A stretch of DNA of 64,000 nt from Panacagrimonas sp. Its GTDB lineage: Bacteria; Pseudomonadota; Gammaproteobacteria; Nevskiales; Nevskiaceae. The notes beneath the pieces were generated by a model, which was not told the origin of the DNA, ran no database searches, and saw only the letters and a program-made list of their open reading frames with translations. Of the stretch, positions 23,329 to 31,935 are shown piece by piece. Within the stretch, counting starts at the first letter, position 1; every line of letters begins with the position of its first letter. The stretch lies in assembly GCF_020697055.1 (NCBI RefSeq), contig NZ_JAJFBP010000011.1, positions 1 to 64,000 of the forward strand, read 5' to 3'. Position numbers and translations under genes: made by a program.

Positions 23329-24672
23329 ATGAAAACGTCCTCTTCCGCCGCGCCGCACCACGTCGTCATCGTCGGCGGCGGTTTCGGCGGTCTGAATGCC
23401 GCCAAGGTCCTGGGCAAGGCGGGCTGTCGCGTGACGCTGCTGGACAAGCGCAATTTCCAGCTGTTCCAGCCGCTGCTGTACCAGGTCGCCACCGGGTCGC
23501 TCACCACCGGCGACATCGCGGTCCCGCAGCGCGTGGTGCTGCGCAAGTTTCCGCAGGTGCAGTGCCTCACATCCACCGCGTACGACGTCGATCCGCAGAC
23601 GCGCACGCTGACGCACGAGTTCGGCGAACTGGTGTACGACACGCTGATCGTCGCCACGGGCGTGAAACACCACTACTTCGGGCACGACGAATGGCGCGAA
23701 TTCGCGCCGGGACTCAAGACCGTCGAACACGCCATCGAGATCCGCCGCAAGATCTTCGGCGCGTTCGAACTCGCCGAGGTGGAGCGCGATCCCGCGGTAC
23801 GCGAAGCGCTGATGACGTTCGTCGTTGCCGGCGGTGGGCCCACCGGTGTCGAGCTCGCCGGCGCGATCGGCGAGCTCGCGCACAAGACCATGGTGCACGA
23901 CTTCCGCGCGATCGATCCGCGCCGGTCGCGCGTGATCCTGGCCGAAGGCGGCCCCGAAATCCTGCCGAGCTTCGCGCCCAGGCTGCGGATCGCGGCCAAG
24001 CGCCATCTCGAGCAGCTCGGCGTCACGGTGCGGACCCATACGCGCGTCGAGGACGTCACCGCCGATCATGTCCAGACCCGCAGCGGCGATGTCGTCGAAC
24101 ACATCCCGACGCGCACGGTGCTGTGGGCCGCGGGCGTTACCGCATCGTTGTTCGGTCGCATCCTGGTGGAGAAGGCCGGAGGCAGCCTGGACAGAAGCGG
24201 GCGTGTGCAGGTGCAGTCCGATTGTTCGCTGCCAGGGCATGCCGAGATCTTCGTGATCGGCGATCTCGCGCGGCTCACCGATGCGGCCGGCGTCGAAGTG
24301 CCGGGCCTGGCCCCCGCGGCGATCCAGCAGGGCCGGTACGTTGCGCGCGTCGTGCGCGCGAGGCTGGACGGGAAAACGCCGCCCAAGGCGTTTCGCTACA
24401 CCGACATGGGCACGATGGCCGTGATCGGCATGAACAAGGCGGTCGGCGATCTCAAGCTGGTCAAGCTCAGCGGAATCATCGGCTGGTTCATGTGGGCCTT
24501 CGTCCACATCATGGCGCTGGTCGACGGCGCGCAGCGTCTGCGCGTGTTCGTGCTGTGGAGCTGGAAGTACTTCACGCGACGCATCGGCGATCGGCTGGTG
24601 ACCGGGGTGCCGACCAAGACGCGCGAGCTGCGAGCCGCGCGCGACGCATCGGATTCGCCGCCGCCGGGGTGA
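23329..24672 (+). CDS. ndh: NDH-2 type NADH:quinone oxidoreductase
   Basis: Single-subunit FAD enzyme that passes electrons from NADH to membrane quinone without pumping protons; 447 residues. The FAD-binding Rossmann motif GGGFGG is at residues 16-21 and the NADH-binding motif is in FVVAGGGPTGVELAGAIGEL. NFQLFQPLLYQVATGSL is an NDH-2 family signature near the quinone site. The C-terminus (GIIGWFMWAFVHIMALVDGAQRLRVFVLWSWKYFTRR) supplies amphipathic membrane-binding helices. It sits alone: no obvious operon partner upstream, and a 461-nt largely non-coding stretch follows. Confidence 0.93.
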   Translation: MKTSSSAAPHHVVIVGGGFGGLNAAKVLGKAGCRVTLLDKRNFQLFQPLLYQVATGSLTTGDIAVPQRVVLRKFPQVQCLTSTAYDVDPQTRTLTHEFGELVYDTLIVATGVKHHYFGHDEWREFAPGLKTVEHAIEIRRKIFGAFELAEVERDPAVREALMTFVVAGGGPTGVELAGAIGELAHKTMVHDFRAIDPRRSRVILAEGGPEILPSFAPRLRIAAKRHLEQLGVTVRTHTRVEDVTADHVQTRSGDVVEHIPTRTVLWAAGVTASLFGRILVEKAGGSLDRSGRVQVQSDCSLPGHAEIFVIGDLARLTDAAGVEVPGLAPAAIQQGRYVARVVRARLDGKTPPKAFRYTDMGTMAVIGMNKAVGDLKLVKLSGIIGWFMWAFVHIMALVDGAQRLRVFVLWSWKYFTRRIGDRLVTGVPTKTRELRAARDASDSPPPG

Positions 24673-24849
24673 TCCGCTCATCCCCGCCGGACGACCGATC
24701 GTCCCTTTCGCCGGCAGGTTCTGACCGTTCGTTCCAAGGCCCGATCCGCCGCGCCCGGCGGCGGGTATGAATGACCCATCACGTCGCGACGCGCGACGGA
24801 ATCGGTTCCTCAACAACGAACGCGGCCGCGGGCCGCAGGGTGGGCGACG

Positions 24850-24975
24850 ATGGAAATGCTTCTGGTGCCGGTGGGCGTGCTGATCGTGGCGGGCTTCTTT
24901 GCGGCGGCCTGGTTCCGCCACAGCAATCCGGTTCGCCTGATGGATGGCCGGCGCCGTATCGCGCCGACGGTCTGA
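24850..24975 (+). CDS. Possible small single-span membrane protein, 41 residues
   Basis: The frame from ATG 24850 to TGA 24975 encodes MEMLLVPVGVLIVAGFFAA followed by AWFRHSNPVRLMDGRRRIAPTV. One continuous hydrophobic helix (residues 3-21) is followed by an Arg-rich tail, so the positive-inside rule would place the C-terminus in the cytoplasm. The composition is what a real small membrane protein would show and is unlike a random GC-rich frame. There is no strong Shine-Dalgarno: upstream is gcagggtgggcgacg, with gggtggg about 9 nt away. A hairpin with a T-rich 3' side follows 40 nt downstream. Function unknown; it could be spurious. Confidence 0.45.
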   Translation: MEMLLVPVGVLIVAGFFAAAWFRHSNPVRLMDGRRRIAPTV

Positions 24976-25016
24976 TCGCAGGGGTCGGCCCTGGTCGCCG
25001 GTCCGAGACGTAAAGG

Positions 25017-25055
25017 CACCCGGTCGCCGTCCTGGCGGTCGGGTGTCGTCGTTTT
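25017..25055 (+). terminator. Possible intrinsic terminator
   Basis: cacccggtcgcc and ggcggtcgggtg form an imperfect stem around gtcct, followed by tcgtcgtttt. The stem has a two-base mismatch in the middle, so this is only moderately convincing. It would end transcription from ndh or the small gene before rpmE2. Confidence 0.4.
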
Positions 25056-25133
25056 GGGGACAGGCCGGGCGCTTGCGCGGTCGGCCGTCCAACCCTACAC
25101 TTCGCGCCCTTTTTTGCGGCTGCGGGCTTCATC

Positions 25134-25385
25134 ATGAAAGAAGGTATCCACCCCAAGTACGACTACGTTGTCTTCAAGGACAACGCGGCCGGCCACACCT
25201 TCCGGATCCGTTCCACGCTGACCAGCAAGGAAAAGATCAAGTGGGAGGACGGCCACGAGTACCCGCTGGTCAATCTCGATACCTCGTCGCGCTCGCATCC
25301 GTTCTATACGGGCAAGCAGCGTGTGGTCGAGGCCGGCGGCCGCGTCGACAAGTTCAAGAAGCGCTTCGGGACCGGCAAGGCCTGA
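25134..25385 (+). CDS. rpmE2: Ribosomal protein L31, type B (zinc-independent)
   Basis: An 83-residue L31 with the N-terminus [16 protein letters not shown] and the conserved [27 protein letters not shown]. It contains no cysteine, so it is the C-minus paralogue that does not bind zinc. In many bacteria this form is made when zinc is scarce, under Zur control, and replaces the zinc-binding form; in others it is the only L31. No Zur box was identified upstream. A good intrinsic terminator follows 22 nt after the stop. Confidence 0.96.
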   Translation: MKEGIHPKYDYVVFKDNAAGHTFRIRSTLTSKEKIKWEDGHEYPLVNLDTSSRSHPFYTGKQRVVEAGGRVDKFKKRFGTGKA

Positions 25386-25407
25386 TCGCCGCTCCACGCA
25401 AGACCAG

Positions 25408-25433
25408 AAGACCGCGCTCCGGCGCGGTCTTTT
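25408..25433 (+). terminator. Rho-independent terminator of rpmE2
   Basis: agaccgcgc (25409-25417) pairs perfectly with gcgcggtct (25422-25430) around a tccg loop, followed by a T-run (tttcgttt). Confidence 0.85.
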
Positions 25434-25689
25434 CGTTTCTGCGCTGGCACGTCGCGTGCGATCGAAACGGGAGTTGGGAAGCGCTCCTGGCTGGCGGCAC
25501 GGACGTGAAAATCGCTAAGCTTGCCGTCCGTCGTCGCCATTCCGGATCGTCCCGGTCACCGGCCACGGAAATCCGGTGCTATCCGATTCGCCTTGCTGCC
25601 ATCTCGCGCAGGCGCCGAGGTTCCGCCCGCAGGGGCGCGGCAGTTGCCGGTGTGCTTCAGACCCATCAAGACAAAGCAGGGAGCAGCGG
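25434..25689 (+). other. gltA leader/promoter region
   Basis: The 304-nt gap from rpmE2 to gltA contains the rpmE2 terminator and then about 255 nt of leader. An imperfect inverted repeat pairs ggcacggac near 25495 with gtccgtc near 25529 and could be a regulatory hairpin. Otherwise I see no gene. The Shine-Dalgarno for gltA is the gcagggagc just before 25690. Confidence 0.4.
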
Positions 25690-26982
25690 ATGAGCAGCGA
25701 CACCTATAGCCTCGTCAACAACGCCACAGGCGAAAAGACCGAACTGCCGGGCGTGAGCGGCACCCTGGGACCTGTGGGTCTGGACGTGGGCAAGGTGTAC
25801 GACAAGCTCGGCGTCTTCACTTTCGACCCCGGCTTCACGTCGACCTGCTCGACCAAGTCCGCCATCACCTACATCGATGGAGACGAGGGCATCCTGCTGT
25901 ATCGCGGATATCCCGTGGCGCAGCTGGCCGAGCACTGCAACTTCGTCGAGGTGGCGTACCTGATTCTCAACGGCGAGCTGCCCAACAAGACGCAGCTCGA
26001 GCAGTTCGACGTCAGCATCCGAAAGCACACGATGATCAACGAGTCGCTGAAGAATCTGTTCAGCGGCTTCAACTACGACGCGCATCCGATGGCGATGCTG
26101 ACCGGCGTCGTCGGTTCGTTGTCGGCGTTCTATCACGACACCACCAACAACAAGGATCCGCGTCACCGCGAGATCTTCGCGCATCGCATGATCGCGAAGA
26201 TCCCGACGATCGCGGCGGCGGCCTACAAGAAGTATTACGGCCAGCCGTTCATGTACCCGCAGAACTCGCTCGACTACTGTTCGAACCTGCTGCACATGAT
26301 GTTCGCGGTTCCGGCCGAGCCTTACGTCGTCAATCCGATCGCCGCCAAGGCGCTGGACGTCCTGTTCATCCTGCACGCCGATCACGAGCAGAACGCCAGC
26401 ACGTCCACGGTGCGCCTGGCCGGTTCCACCGGCACCAACCCTTACGCGGCGATTTCCTCGGGTATCGCGGCGCTTTGGGGGCCATCGCACGGTGGCGCCA
26501 ACGAAGCCGTCCTCAAGATGCTCGAGGAGATCGGCGACGTGAAGAAGGTGCAGGGCTTCATGGACAAGGTGAAGGACAAGAACTCGGGCGTGCGCCTGAT
26601 GGGCTTCGGGCACCGCGTCTACAAGAACTTCGACCCGCGCGCGACGATCATTCGCGAGCAGTGCTACAAGGTCCTCAAGGCGCTGAACGTGAGCGACCCG
26701 CAGCTAGAACTGGCGATGAAGCTCGAAGAGATCGCGCTGAGCGACGATTACTTCAAGCAGCGCAAGCTCTACCCGAACGTCGATTTCTACTCGGGCATCA
26801 TCTACAAGGCGCTCGGCATCCCGGTGAACATGTTCACGCCGATGTTCGCCGTGGCACGCACCGTAGGCTGGGTCGCGCACTGGATCGAGATGATCTCGGA
26901 TCCGGGCATGCGCATCGGCCGTCCGCGCCAGGTCTACACCGGACCTGCTACGCGCGACGTGCCGGAAATCGGCAAGCGCTGA
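25690..26982 (+). CDS. gltA: Citrate synthase (type II hexameric)
   Basis: Condenses oxaloacetate and acetyl-CoA to citrate at the entry to the TCA cycle; 430 residues, the usual size of Gram-negative GltA. Visible are the N-terminal [33 protein letters not shown] and the active-site regions [35 protein letters not shown] (His) and [14 protein letters not shown] (His). The C-terminus is [21 protein letters not shown]. The start is the ATG at 25690, giving [10 protein letters not shown]; in-frame codons upstream encode Cys/Pro/Arg-rich sequence unlike the family. It is monocistronic, with a strong terminator downstream. Confidence 0.98.
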   Translation: MSSDTYSLVNNATGEKTELPGVSGTLGPVGLDVGKVYDKLGVFTFDPGFTSTCSTKSAITYIDGDEGILLYRGYPVAQLAEHCNFVEVAYLILNGELPNKTQLEQFDVSIRKHTMINESLKNLFSGFNYDAHPMAMLTGVVGSLSAFYHDTTNNKDPRHREIFAHRMIAKIPTIAAAAYKKYYGQPFMYPQNSLDYCSNLLHMMFAVPAEPYVVNPIAAKALDVLFILHADHEQNASTSTVRLAGSTGTNPYAAISSGIAALWGPSHGGANEAVLKMLEEIGDVKKVQGFMDKVKDKNSGVRLMGFGHRVYKNFDPRATIIREQCYKVLKALNVSDPQLELAMKLEEIALSDDYFKQRKLYPNVDFYSGIIYKALGIPVNMFTPMFAVARTVGWVAHWIEMISDPGMRIGRPRQVYTGPATRDVPEIGKR

Positions 26983-27009
26983 AGCGGAGCAGTCCGCATC
27001 GCGTCGATC

Positions 27010-27034
27010 GGCCCCGCCTCGTGCGGGGCCTTTT
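27010..27034 (+). terminator. Rho-independent terminator of gltA
   Basis: ggccccgc (27010-27017) pairs with gcggggcc (27023-27030) around ctcgt, followed directly by tttt. Confidence 0.9.
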
Positions 27035-27045
27035 CGTTGGAAATC

Positions 27046-27651
27046 TCAGGTGGCGTCGGGGCCGAGCAAGGCGCGCAGCTGCTCCGGCGTGAGTCTGCGC
27101 GCGGGCTTGTTGTCCACCTGGGATAGCGGCGGATGTCGCAGGCTGCCGGCGTCGAACACCGCGAGGTCGACGCCGACGCGGTCGGCCTCGAATCGCAGCA
27201 AGGGCACCTGGGCTTCGCGGCCGTCGGCGAGCCGATAACGGCGCTCGTCCTGTTCGAAGGGGATGTGGCGATCGTGCAGCAGCATTTCGACCGTCTCGGG
27301 CTGGTCGGCGATCAGGTGCAGCTGGACGCGATGTCCTTGGCCAATGGCGCCGCTGACGCTGCTCCCCGACAGGCGCGGATCGAATGCGCTCAACAAGCGC
27401 ATTGCGCGCAGCGCGGTGCGGCGCATGTCCAGCAGCTGCGCCCGATACGTGTCGCCGCCGAACAGCTTCTGCCGGTCGAGCACGGCCGCCTCGATGCGGG
27501 TGTTGTCGGACAGCGCCACGCCGCGTGAGATGCCGAGTCGTTCGGCCGCCTTCTGCTTGGCCACGCGATAGTCGGCGTAGCCCTCGTCGCAGATGAGTCG
27601 CGCCGCTTCCTCGATCAGTTCGACGGAGGCGGCTTGGGAGCGGCGGGACAC
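27046..27651 (-). CDS. Conserved protein of unknown function downstream of mrcA
   Basis: A 201-residue protein, probably starting at the GTG at 27651 (preceded by gaggaag) 22 nt after the mrcA stop, so it is likely translated from the mrcA message. Helical N-terminus: ASVELIEEAARLICDEGYADYRVAKQKAAERLG. A central stretch FDPRLSGSSVSGAIGQGHRVQLHLIADQPETVEMLLHDRHIPFE loosely resembles the GS-x10-D pattern of nucleotidyltransferases but lacks the clear catalytic Asp pair, so any such activity is speculative. Similar proteins occur in gammaproteobacteria without an assigned function. The C-terminal KPARRLTPEQLRALLG may be a short linear motif. Confidence 0.8.
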   Translation of the reverse strand: MSRRSQAASVELIEEAARLICDEGYADYRVAKQKAAERLGISRGVALSDNTRIEAAVLDRQKLFGGDTYRAQLLDMRRTALRAMRLLSAFDPRLSGSSVSGAIGQGHRVQLHLIADQPETVEMLLHDRHIPFEQDERRYRLADGREAQVPLLRFEADRVGVDLAVFDAGSLRHPPLSQVDNKPARRLTPEQLRALLGPDAT

Positions 27652-27673
27652 GGCGGCTTCCTCGTGGTCCGGA

Positions 27674-30088
27674 TCAGAACAATTCCTCGAGCGGCACCGC
27701 GTCGCCGTAACCGCTCTCGTCACCCGCGCCCGGAATGTGGTCGTCCTGGACGATCTCGATGATGGCGTTCGGGTCTCCGCCAGCGGCGAGCATGCCGCTG
27801 GTGCGATCGATGCGGACTTCCACCAGACCCGGCGGGCGCGGGCGTTCGACTTCCGGAGAATCCCCGAGCGCCGCGCGCATGAAATCCATCCACATCGGCA
27901 GCGCTGCGCGGCCGCCGACTTCGCCGCGGCCGAGTGGCGACGGCTGGTCGAATCCGACCCAGACGACCGACACCAGTTCGCCGTTGTAGCCGCTGAACCA
28001 TGCGTCCGTCTCGTCGTTGGTGGTGCCGGTCTTGCCGGCGATGTCGCTGCGGCCGAGTTTTCGCGCCTGGGCGGCAGTTCCGCGCACCGTGACTTCGCGC
28101 AGAACATCGTCCACCAGCCACGCGACGCGCGCATCGATCACTCGCGGAGCATGTGCGGGCGCCGCGGGGTCCGAGGGCTCGACATCCAGCACCGCGCCTT
28201 GCGCCGGCGCCGCCGCCAGCTTCTGCGGCTCCGGTTGCTCGCACTCCGCACAGACGACGGTCGGCGCCGCCTGGTAGACGACCTTGCCGGTCGAATCGGC
28301 GATCGACTCGATGACGTAGGGCTTGACCTGAAATCCGCCGTTGGCCAAAACCGCATACGCAGTGGCCATTTCCATCGGGCTGTACGACCCGGTGCCCAGG
28401 GCCATCGACAGGTCTCGCGGAATCCGGTCCTTGGACAGGCCGAAACGCGCGATGTAGTTGCGCGCGGTGTCCAGTCCGACCGCCTGGAGGAGACGGATGG
28501 TGACCAGGTTGCGCGAGTGCACCAGCGCCTCGCGCAGACGCATCGGGCCCTTGAAGTCGCCATCGTAGTTCTCGGGCCGCCAAGCGCCTTCGAGTTCGGA
28601 GTCGCGATACACGATCGGCGCATCGAGGAGCACCGAAGCGGGCGTGAAACCCTGATCGAACGCGGCGGCATACAGGAACGGCTTGAAGCCGCTGCCCGGC
28701 TGACGGCGCGCCTGCGTCGCACGGTTGTATTTGTTCAGCAAAAAATCGTAGCCACCGACCACCGCCTGGATGGCGCCGCTTCGCGGGTCGACGGCGGCCA
28801 AGGCGCCCTGGACTTCCGGGATCTGCGCCAGGCGCCATCGATCCTCGACCGAGCGGACGCGCACGATGTCGCCGCGCTGCAAGGCGTTCCGAGGGCCGAT
28901 TCGGGCCCATTTCAGGTCGTCGGCGGCGACTTCGGCCAGACGGAGTCCTTGCATCAGCACCGTGAGTTTGTCCGGGCTGGAGCGCACGACCGCGGCCGCC
29001 CTCAAGCCCGAGACGATAGGACGCTGCGAGAGGATCTCTTCGATGGCCTCGCGCTGTTCGCCACCTTCGGTCAGCAGTTCCGGCGGTAGCCGCGCTTCAG
29101 GTCCGCGCCATCCATGGCGCTCGTCGTAGGCGAGCAGCGCGGCGCGCAACGCCACGTTCGCGGCCTCCTGCCGCGTCGATTGCACGGTGGCGGTGGCCTT
29201 GAATCCAGAGGTGTACGCGGCCTCGCCGTAGCGCGACACCATGTCCGCGCGAACCATCTCGGCAACGAAGTGCGCGTCGGTCTCCACCTGTGGAGGGGCG
29301 AGCTTGACGAGGATCGGCTCGGCCAGCGCGGCCTGGTAGTCCAGTTCGGAGATCTTGTTGAGTTCGCGCAGACGCCGCAGGACGTAATCGCGTCGATCCT
29401 TGGCCCGTTGCGGTGCGATGACGGGGTTGTCGCGCGACGGCGCCTTGGGCAGGCCAGCCAGCAGGGCGGTCTGCGACCAGGACAGGTCAGCGGGTTCACG
29501 GGCGAAATACACGCGGCTCGCCGCGCCGACACCATAGGCGCGCTGACCCAGGAAGATGGCGTTGAGATACGTCGTCAGGATCTCCTGCTTGCTCATCTCG
29601 CGTTCGATGCGCAGCGCCAGCAGGATTTCGCGGATCTTGCGCTCGTAGCTGCGCTCCGAACTCAAGAAGACATTGCGCGCCAACTGCATCGTGATGGTGC
29701 TGCCCCCTTGGCTCTTCTCGCCGGTTATCAGCAGCTTGAGCGAGGCACGGAGCAAACCTTGCCAATCGACTCCCGGATGTTCGAAGAATCGGTCATCCTC
29801 GGCCGCCAGGAAGGCATCGACCAGATGGGGCGGGAGTTGATCGTAGGCCAGGGGGGCGCGGCGCTCAGCGCCGTATTCGCCGATCAGTTTTCCGTCGTGA
29901 CTGTAGACGCGCAGGGGGATTCCCAGCTTGAGCTCTCGCAGCGTCGCGACGGGGGGTAGCGTGGGCTCGTAGTACCAGCGCGCGCCATAGAACAGGATGA
30001 ACGGGGCGGCCGCGGCGAGCGCCAGCAGGCCGCCGAGCAGGGATAGGGAGATGATGAGCGGTCGGGACACGATGGATGCTTTCGGCAC
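27674..30088 (-). CDS. mrcA: Penicillin-binding protein 1A
   Basis: Bifunctional class A PBP that polymerises and crosslinks peptidoglycan at the inner membrane; 804 residues. One N-terminal membrane helix (LIISLSLLGGLLALAAAAPFILF) is followed by the GT51 glycosyltransferase domain, with the catalytic Glu in AAEDDRFFEHPGVD and QGGSTITMQLARNVFL. An OB-like insert comes next, then the transpeptidase domain with SxxK in QPGSGFKPFLYA, SRN in VHSRNLVTIRL and KTG in AGKTGTTNDETDAWF. It is divergent from pilM, the usual arrangement in pseudomonads and xanthomonads, and is followed by the unknown gene at 27046. Confidence 0.97.
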   Translation of the reverse strand: MPKASIVSRPLIISLSLLGGLLALAAAAPFILFYGARWYYEPTLPPVATLRELKLGIPLRVYSHDGKLIGEYGAERRAPLAYDQLPPHLVDAFLAAEDDRFFEHPGVDWQGLLRASLKLLITGEKSQGGSTITMQLARNVFLSSERSYERKIREILLALRIEREMSKQEILTTYLNAIFLGQRAYGVGAASRVYFAREPADLSWSQTALLAGLPKAPSRDNPVIAPQRAKDRRDYVLRRLRELNKISELDYQAALAEPILVKLAPPQVETDAHFVAEMVRADMVSRYGEAAYTSGFKATATVQSTRQEAANVALRAALLAYDERHGWRGPEARLPPELLTEGGEQREAIEEILSQRPIVSGLRAAAVVRSSPDKLTVLMQGLRLAEVAADDLKWARIGPRNALQRGDIVRVRSVEDRWRLAQIPEVQGALAAVDPRSGAIQAVVGGYDFLLNKYNRATQARRQPGSGFKPFLYAAAFDQGFTPASVLLDAPIVYRDSELEGAWRPENYDGDFKGPMRLREALVHSRNLVTIRLLQAVGLDTARNYIARFGLSKDRIPRDLSMALGTGSYSPMEMATAYAVLANGGFQVKPYVIESIADSTGKVVYQAAPTVVCAECEQPEPQKLAAAPAQGAVLDVEPSDPAAPAHAPRVIDARVAWLVDDVLREVTVRGTAAQARKLGRSDIAGKTGTTNDETDAWFSGYNGELVSVVWVGFDQPSPLGRGEVGGRAALPMWMDFMRAALGDSPEVERPRPPGLVEVRIDRTSGMLAAGGDPNAIIEIVQDDHIPGAGDESGYGDAVPLEELF

Positions 30089-30137
30089 GTTCCCCGGATC
30101 GCGGAATCGCGCTCCGGCTTATGAAGCAACATCAGAT

Positions 30138-30153
30138 AGTTGTTGACACAACT
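30138..30153. promoter_or_regulatory. Inverted repeat in the mrcA-pilM divergent region
   Basis: agttgt (30138-30143) and acaact (30148-30153) are perfect inverted copies around tgac. The region is noticeably AT-richer than its surroundings. The position fits an operator or an activator site about 30 nt upstream of the candidate pilM -10. The binding protein is unknown. Confidence 0.4.
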
Positions 30154-30158
30154 TATTG

Positions 30159-30186
30159 TTGCTTGGGAGAACGTCTGGGGTATATT
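30159..30186 (+). promoter_or_regulatory. Candidate promoter of pilMNOPQ
   Basis: TTGCTT (30159-30164) and TATATT (30181-30186) are separated by 16 nt, about 75 nt before the pilM ATG. A TTGACA at 30143-30148 is better as a hexamer but is too far (32 nt) from this -10 to pair with it. Confidence 0.45.
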
Positions 30187-30260
30187 ACGGCCCAATGGGG
30201 GCGGAGTCATTCGCCCTCGGGGGATAAAAAAATTGGGGCCGCGCGAGCGGAAGAGGCGCA

Positions 30261-31346
30261 ATGTCGATCATGCAATCGCTGTTCGGCGGGGGGAGCCAGG
30301 AACTTGTCGGTCTCGACATCAGTTCCAGCGCCGTCAAGCTACTTGAGCTGTCTCGCCGGGGCGACCGTTTCCACGTCGAGACATACGCCGTGGAGCCGCT
30401 GCCCCCCAATGCGGTCAACGAGAAGCAGATCGCCGATCCCAAGCTGGTCGCCGACTCGATTCAGCGCGCCATCAATCGTGCCGGGACCCGGACGCGTAAC
30501 GCCGCCATGGCGGTCGCCGGCGCTTCAGTCATCACCAAGGTCGTCCAGATGTCGTCTTCGCTCTCCGAGCACGACATGGAGGAGCAGATCAAGGCGCAGG
30601 CCGACCAGTACATCCCGTACCCGATCGAGGAAGTGAATCTCGATTTCCAGGTCATGGGTGCCAGTGAAAAAGGAGCGGGCAATTCGGACGTGCTGCTGGC
30701 GGCCTGCCGCAAGGAGCAGGTCGAGAGCCGGTGCGCCGCCGCGGAGATGGCAGGTCTGACTCCCAAGGTCATGGACATCGAGGCCTATGCCCTCGAGAAC
30801 GCATGCCAGTTCTTGCGCCATCAGATGCCGTCCAAGGGCGTCAAGAAGACGGTGGCAGTGGTCGACATCGGCGCCAACGCCACGTCGCTGTTGGTCCTGC
30901 ACGATCTTCAGACCATCTATACGCGTGATCAGACGTTCGGGGGCAAGCAGCTCACCGAGGAGATCATGCGGCAGTACGGGATGAGCTTCGAAGAGGCGGG
31001 GAAGGCCAAGAAGTTCGGCAACCTGCCCGACACGTACGAGATAGAAGTGCTGCCGGCGTTCGTGGCAGACATGGGCCAGCAGATCGACCGGTCACTGCAG
31101 TTCTTCTTTGCCGCATCGGGAAAGCACAGCAACATCGATCAGGTCATTCTCGCGGGTGGGTGCGCTCACATCCCCAACGTCGACGTGCTGATCCAGGAGC
31201 GGCTGCGAATCCCGACCGTGATCGCGCGCCCGTTCTCGTCGATGAGCGTGTCCGCCAAGGCGCGTCCCTCGGTCCTGGCGAAAGACGAAGCATCGATGTT
31301 GATCGCGGCCGGCCTGGCTTATCGCGCCTTCGACGCGGAGGCCTGA
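30261..31346 (+). CDS. pilM: Type IV pilus assembly ATPase-fold protein PilM
   Basis: Cytoplasmic actin-like (FtsA-fold) protein of 361 residues that binds the N-terminal tail of PilN and links the inner-membrane alignment complex to the pilus motors. Family landmarks are LVGLDISSSAVKLLELSR at the N-terminus, the KAQADQYIPYPIEEVNLDFQV stretch, TVAVVDIGANATSLLVLHD (phosphate-binding region) and VILAGGCAHIPNVDVLIQERL. It is the first gene of pilMNOPQ and is divergent from mrcA. One nucleotide separates its stop from pilN. Confidence 0.97.
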   Translation: MSIMQSLFGGGSQELVGLDISSSAVKLLELSRRGDRFHVETYAVEPLPPNAVNEKQIADPKLVADSIQRAINRAGTRTRNAAMAVAGASVITKVVQMSSSLSEHDMEEQIKAQADQYIPYPIEEVNLDFQVMGASEKGAGNSDVLLAACRKEQVESRCAAAEMAGLTPKVMDIEAYALENACQFLRHQMPSKGVKKTVAVVDIGANATSLLVLHDLQTIYTRDQTFGGKQLTEEIMRQYGMSFEEAGKAKKFGNLPDTYEIEVLPAFVADMGQQIDRSLQFFFAASGKHSNIDQVILAGGCAHIPNVDVLIQERLRIPTVIARPFSSMSVSAKARPSVLAKDEASMLIAAGLAYRAFDAEA

Positions 31347-31347
31347 C

Positions 31348-31935
31348 ATGACCAAGATCAACCTACTCGACTGGCGCGCGCAACGCCGCGAACAGATCAA
31401 GCAGCGGTTCATCGCGATGATGGGAGTCGCGGTCGCCGTGGCAGCCGTGATCTTCGGTGCGACGTACCTGATGATGAAGAACGCGATCGACCTGCAGAAC
31501 GATCGCAACGAGTATCTCAAGCAGCAGATCGCGGAAGTCGACCAGAAGATCAAGGAGATTCAGGAGCTCGAAAAGGTCAAGAACAACCTTCTGGCCCGAA
31601 TGCGCGTGATCGAAGAGCTTCAGGCGTCGCGCAATGCGACGGTGCATTTCTTCGATGAGCTGGTTAATACGCTGCCCGAGGGCGTGACGCTGACCTCGAT
31701 CAAGCAGGCTGCGAATCAAGTGACGCTCGAAGGGGCGGCCGAATCCAATGGCCGCGTGTCGACCTACATGAAGAACCTCGAGGCCTCCGCCTGGTTCGAT
31801 GATCCGAAGCTGGTGGTGATCAAGACATCGGAGACCGGCAGTACGAGGCGCAGCAATTTCACGCTCCAGGTGACCAACCTGACCAAGGCCACGACCGGCC
31901 CGGTACCGGCTGACAACGGGGAGATCGTGGAATGA
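31348..31935 (+). CDS. pilN: Type IV pilus inner-membrane protein PilN
   Basis: Bitopic inner-membrane protein of 195 residues. The N-terminal INLLDWR is the conserved peptide that docks in PilM. One transmembrane helix (MMGVAVAVAAVIFGATYLMM, about 23-42) leads to a coiled coil (about 48-85) and a periplasmic ferredoxin-like domain that pairs with PilO. The stop overlaps the pilO start (ATGA), favouring coupled, equimolar synthesis. Confidence 0.96.
   Translation: MTKINLLDWRAQRREQIKQRFIAMMGVAVAVAAVIFGATYLMMKNAIDLQNDRNEYLKQQIAEVDQKIKEIQELEKVKNNLLARMRVIEELQASRNATVHFFDELVNTLPEGVTLTSIKQAANQVTLEGAAESNGRVSTYMKNLEASAWFDDPKLVVIKTSETGSTRRSNFTLQVTNLTKATTGPVPADNGEIVE

Larger units (their letters stand above)
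24673..25133. other. Mostly non-coding interval between ndh and rpmE2
   Basis: This 461-nt gap holds one plausible small gene (24850-24975) and a GC-rich hairpin (25017-25055). The first 175 nt show nothing I recognise. The last 75 nt contain the L31 leader, with an AT-poor promoter region I could not define. Confidence 0.5.

Noticed and set aside
30143-30186. TTGACA (30143) paired with TATATT (30181) as the pilM promoter
   Set aside because: The spacing of 32 nt is far outside the 15-19 nt usable by sigma-70; TTGCTT at 30159 was preferred.
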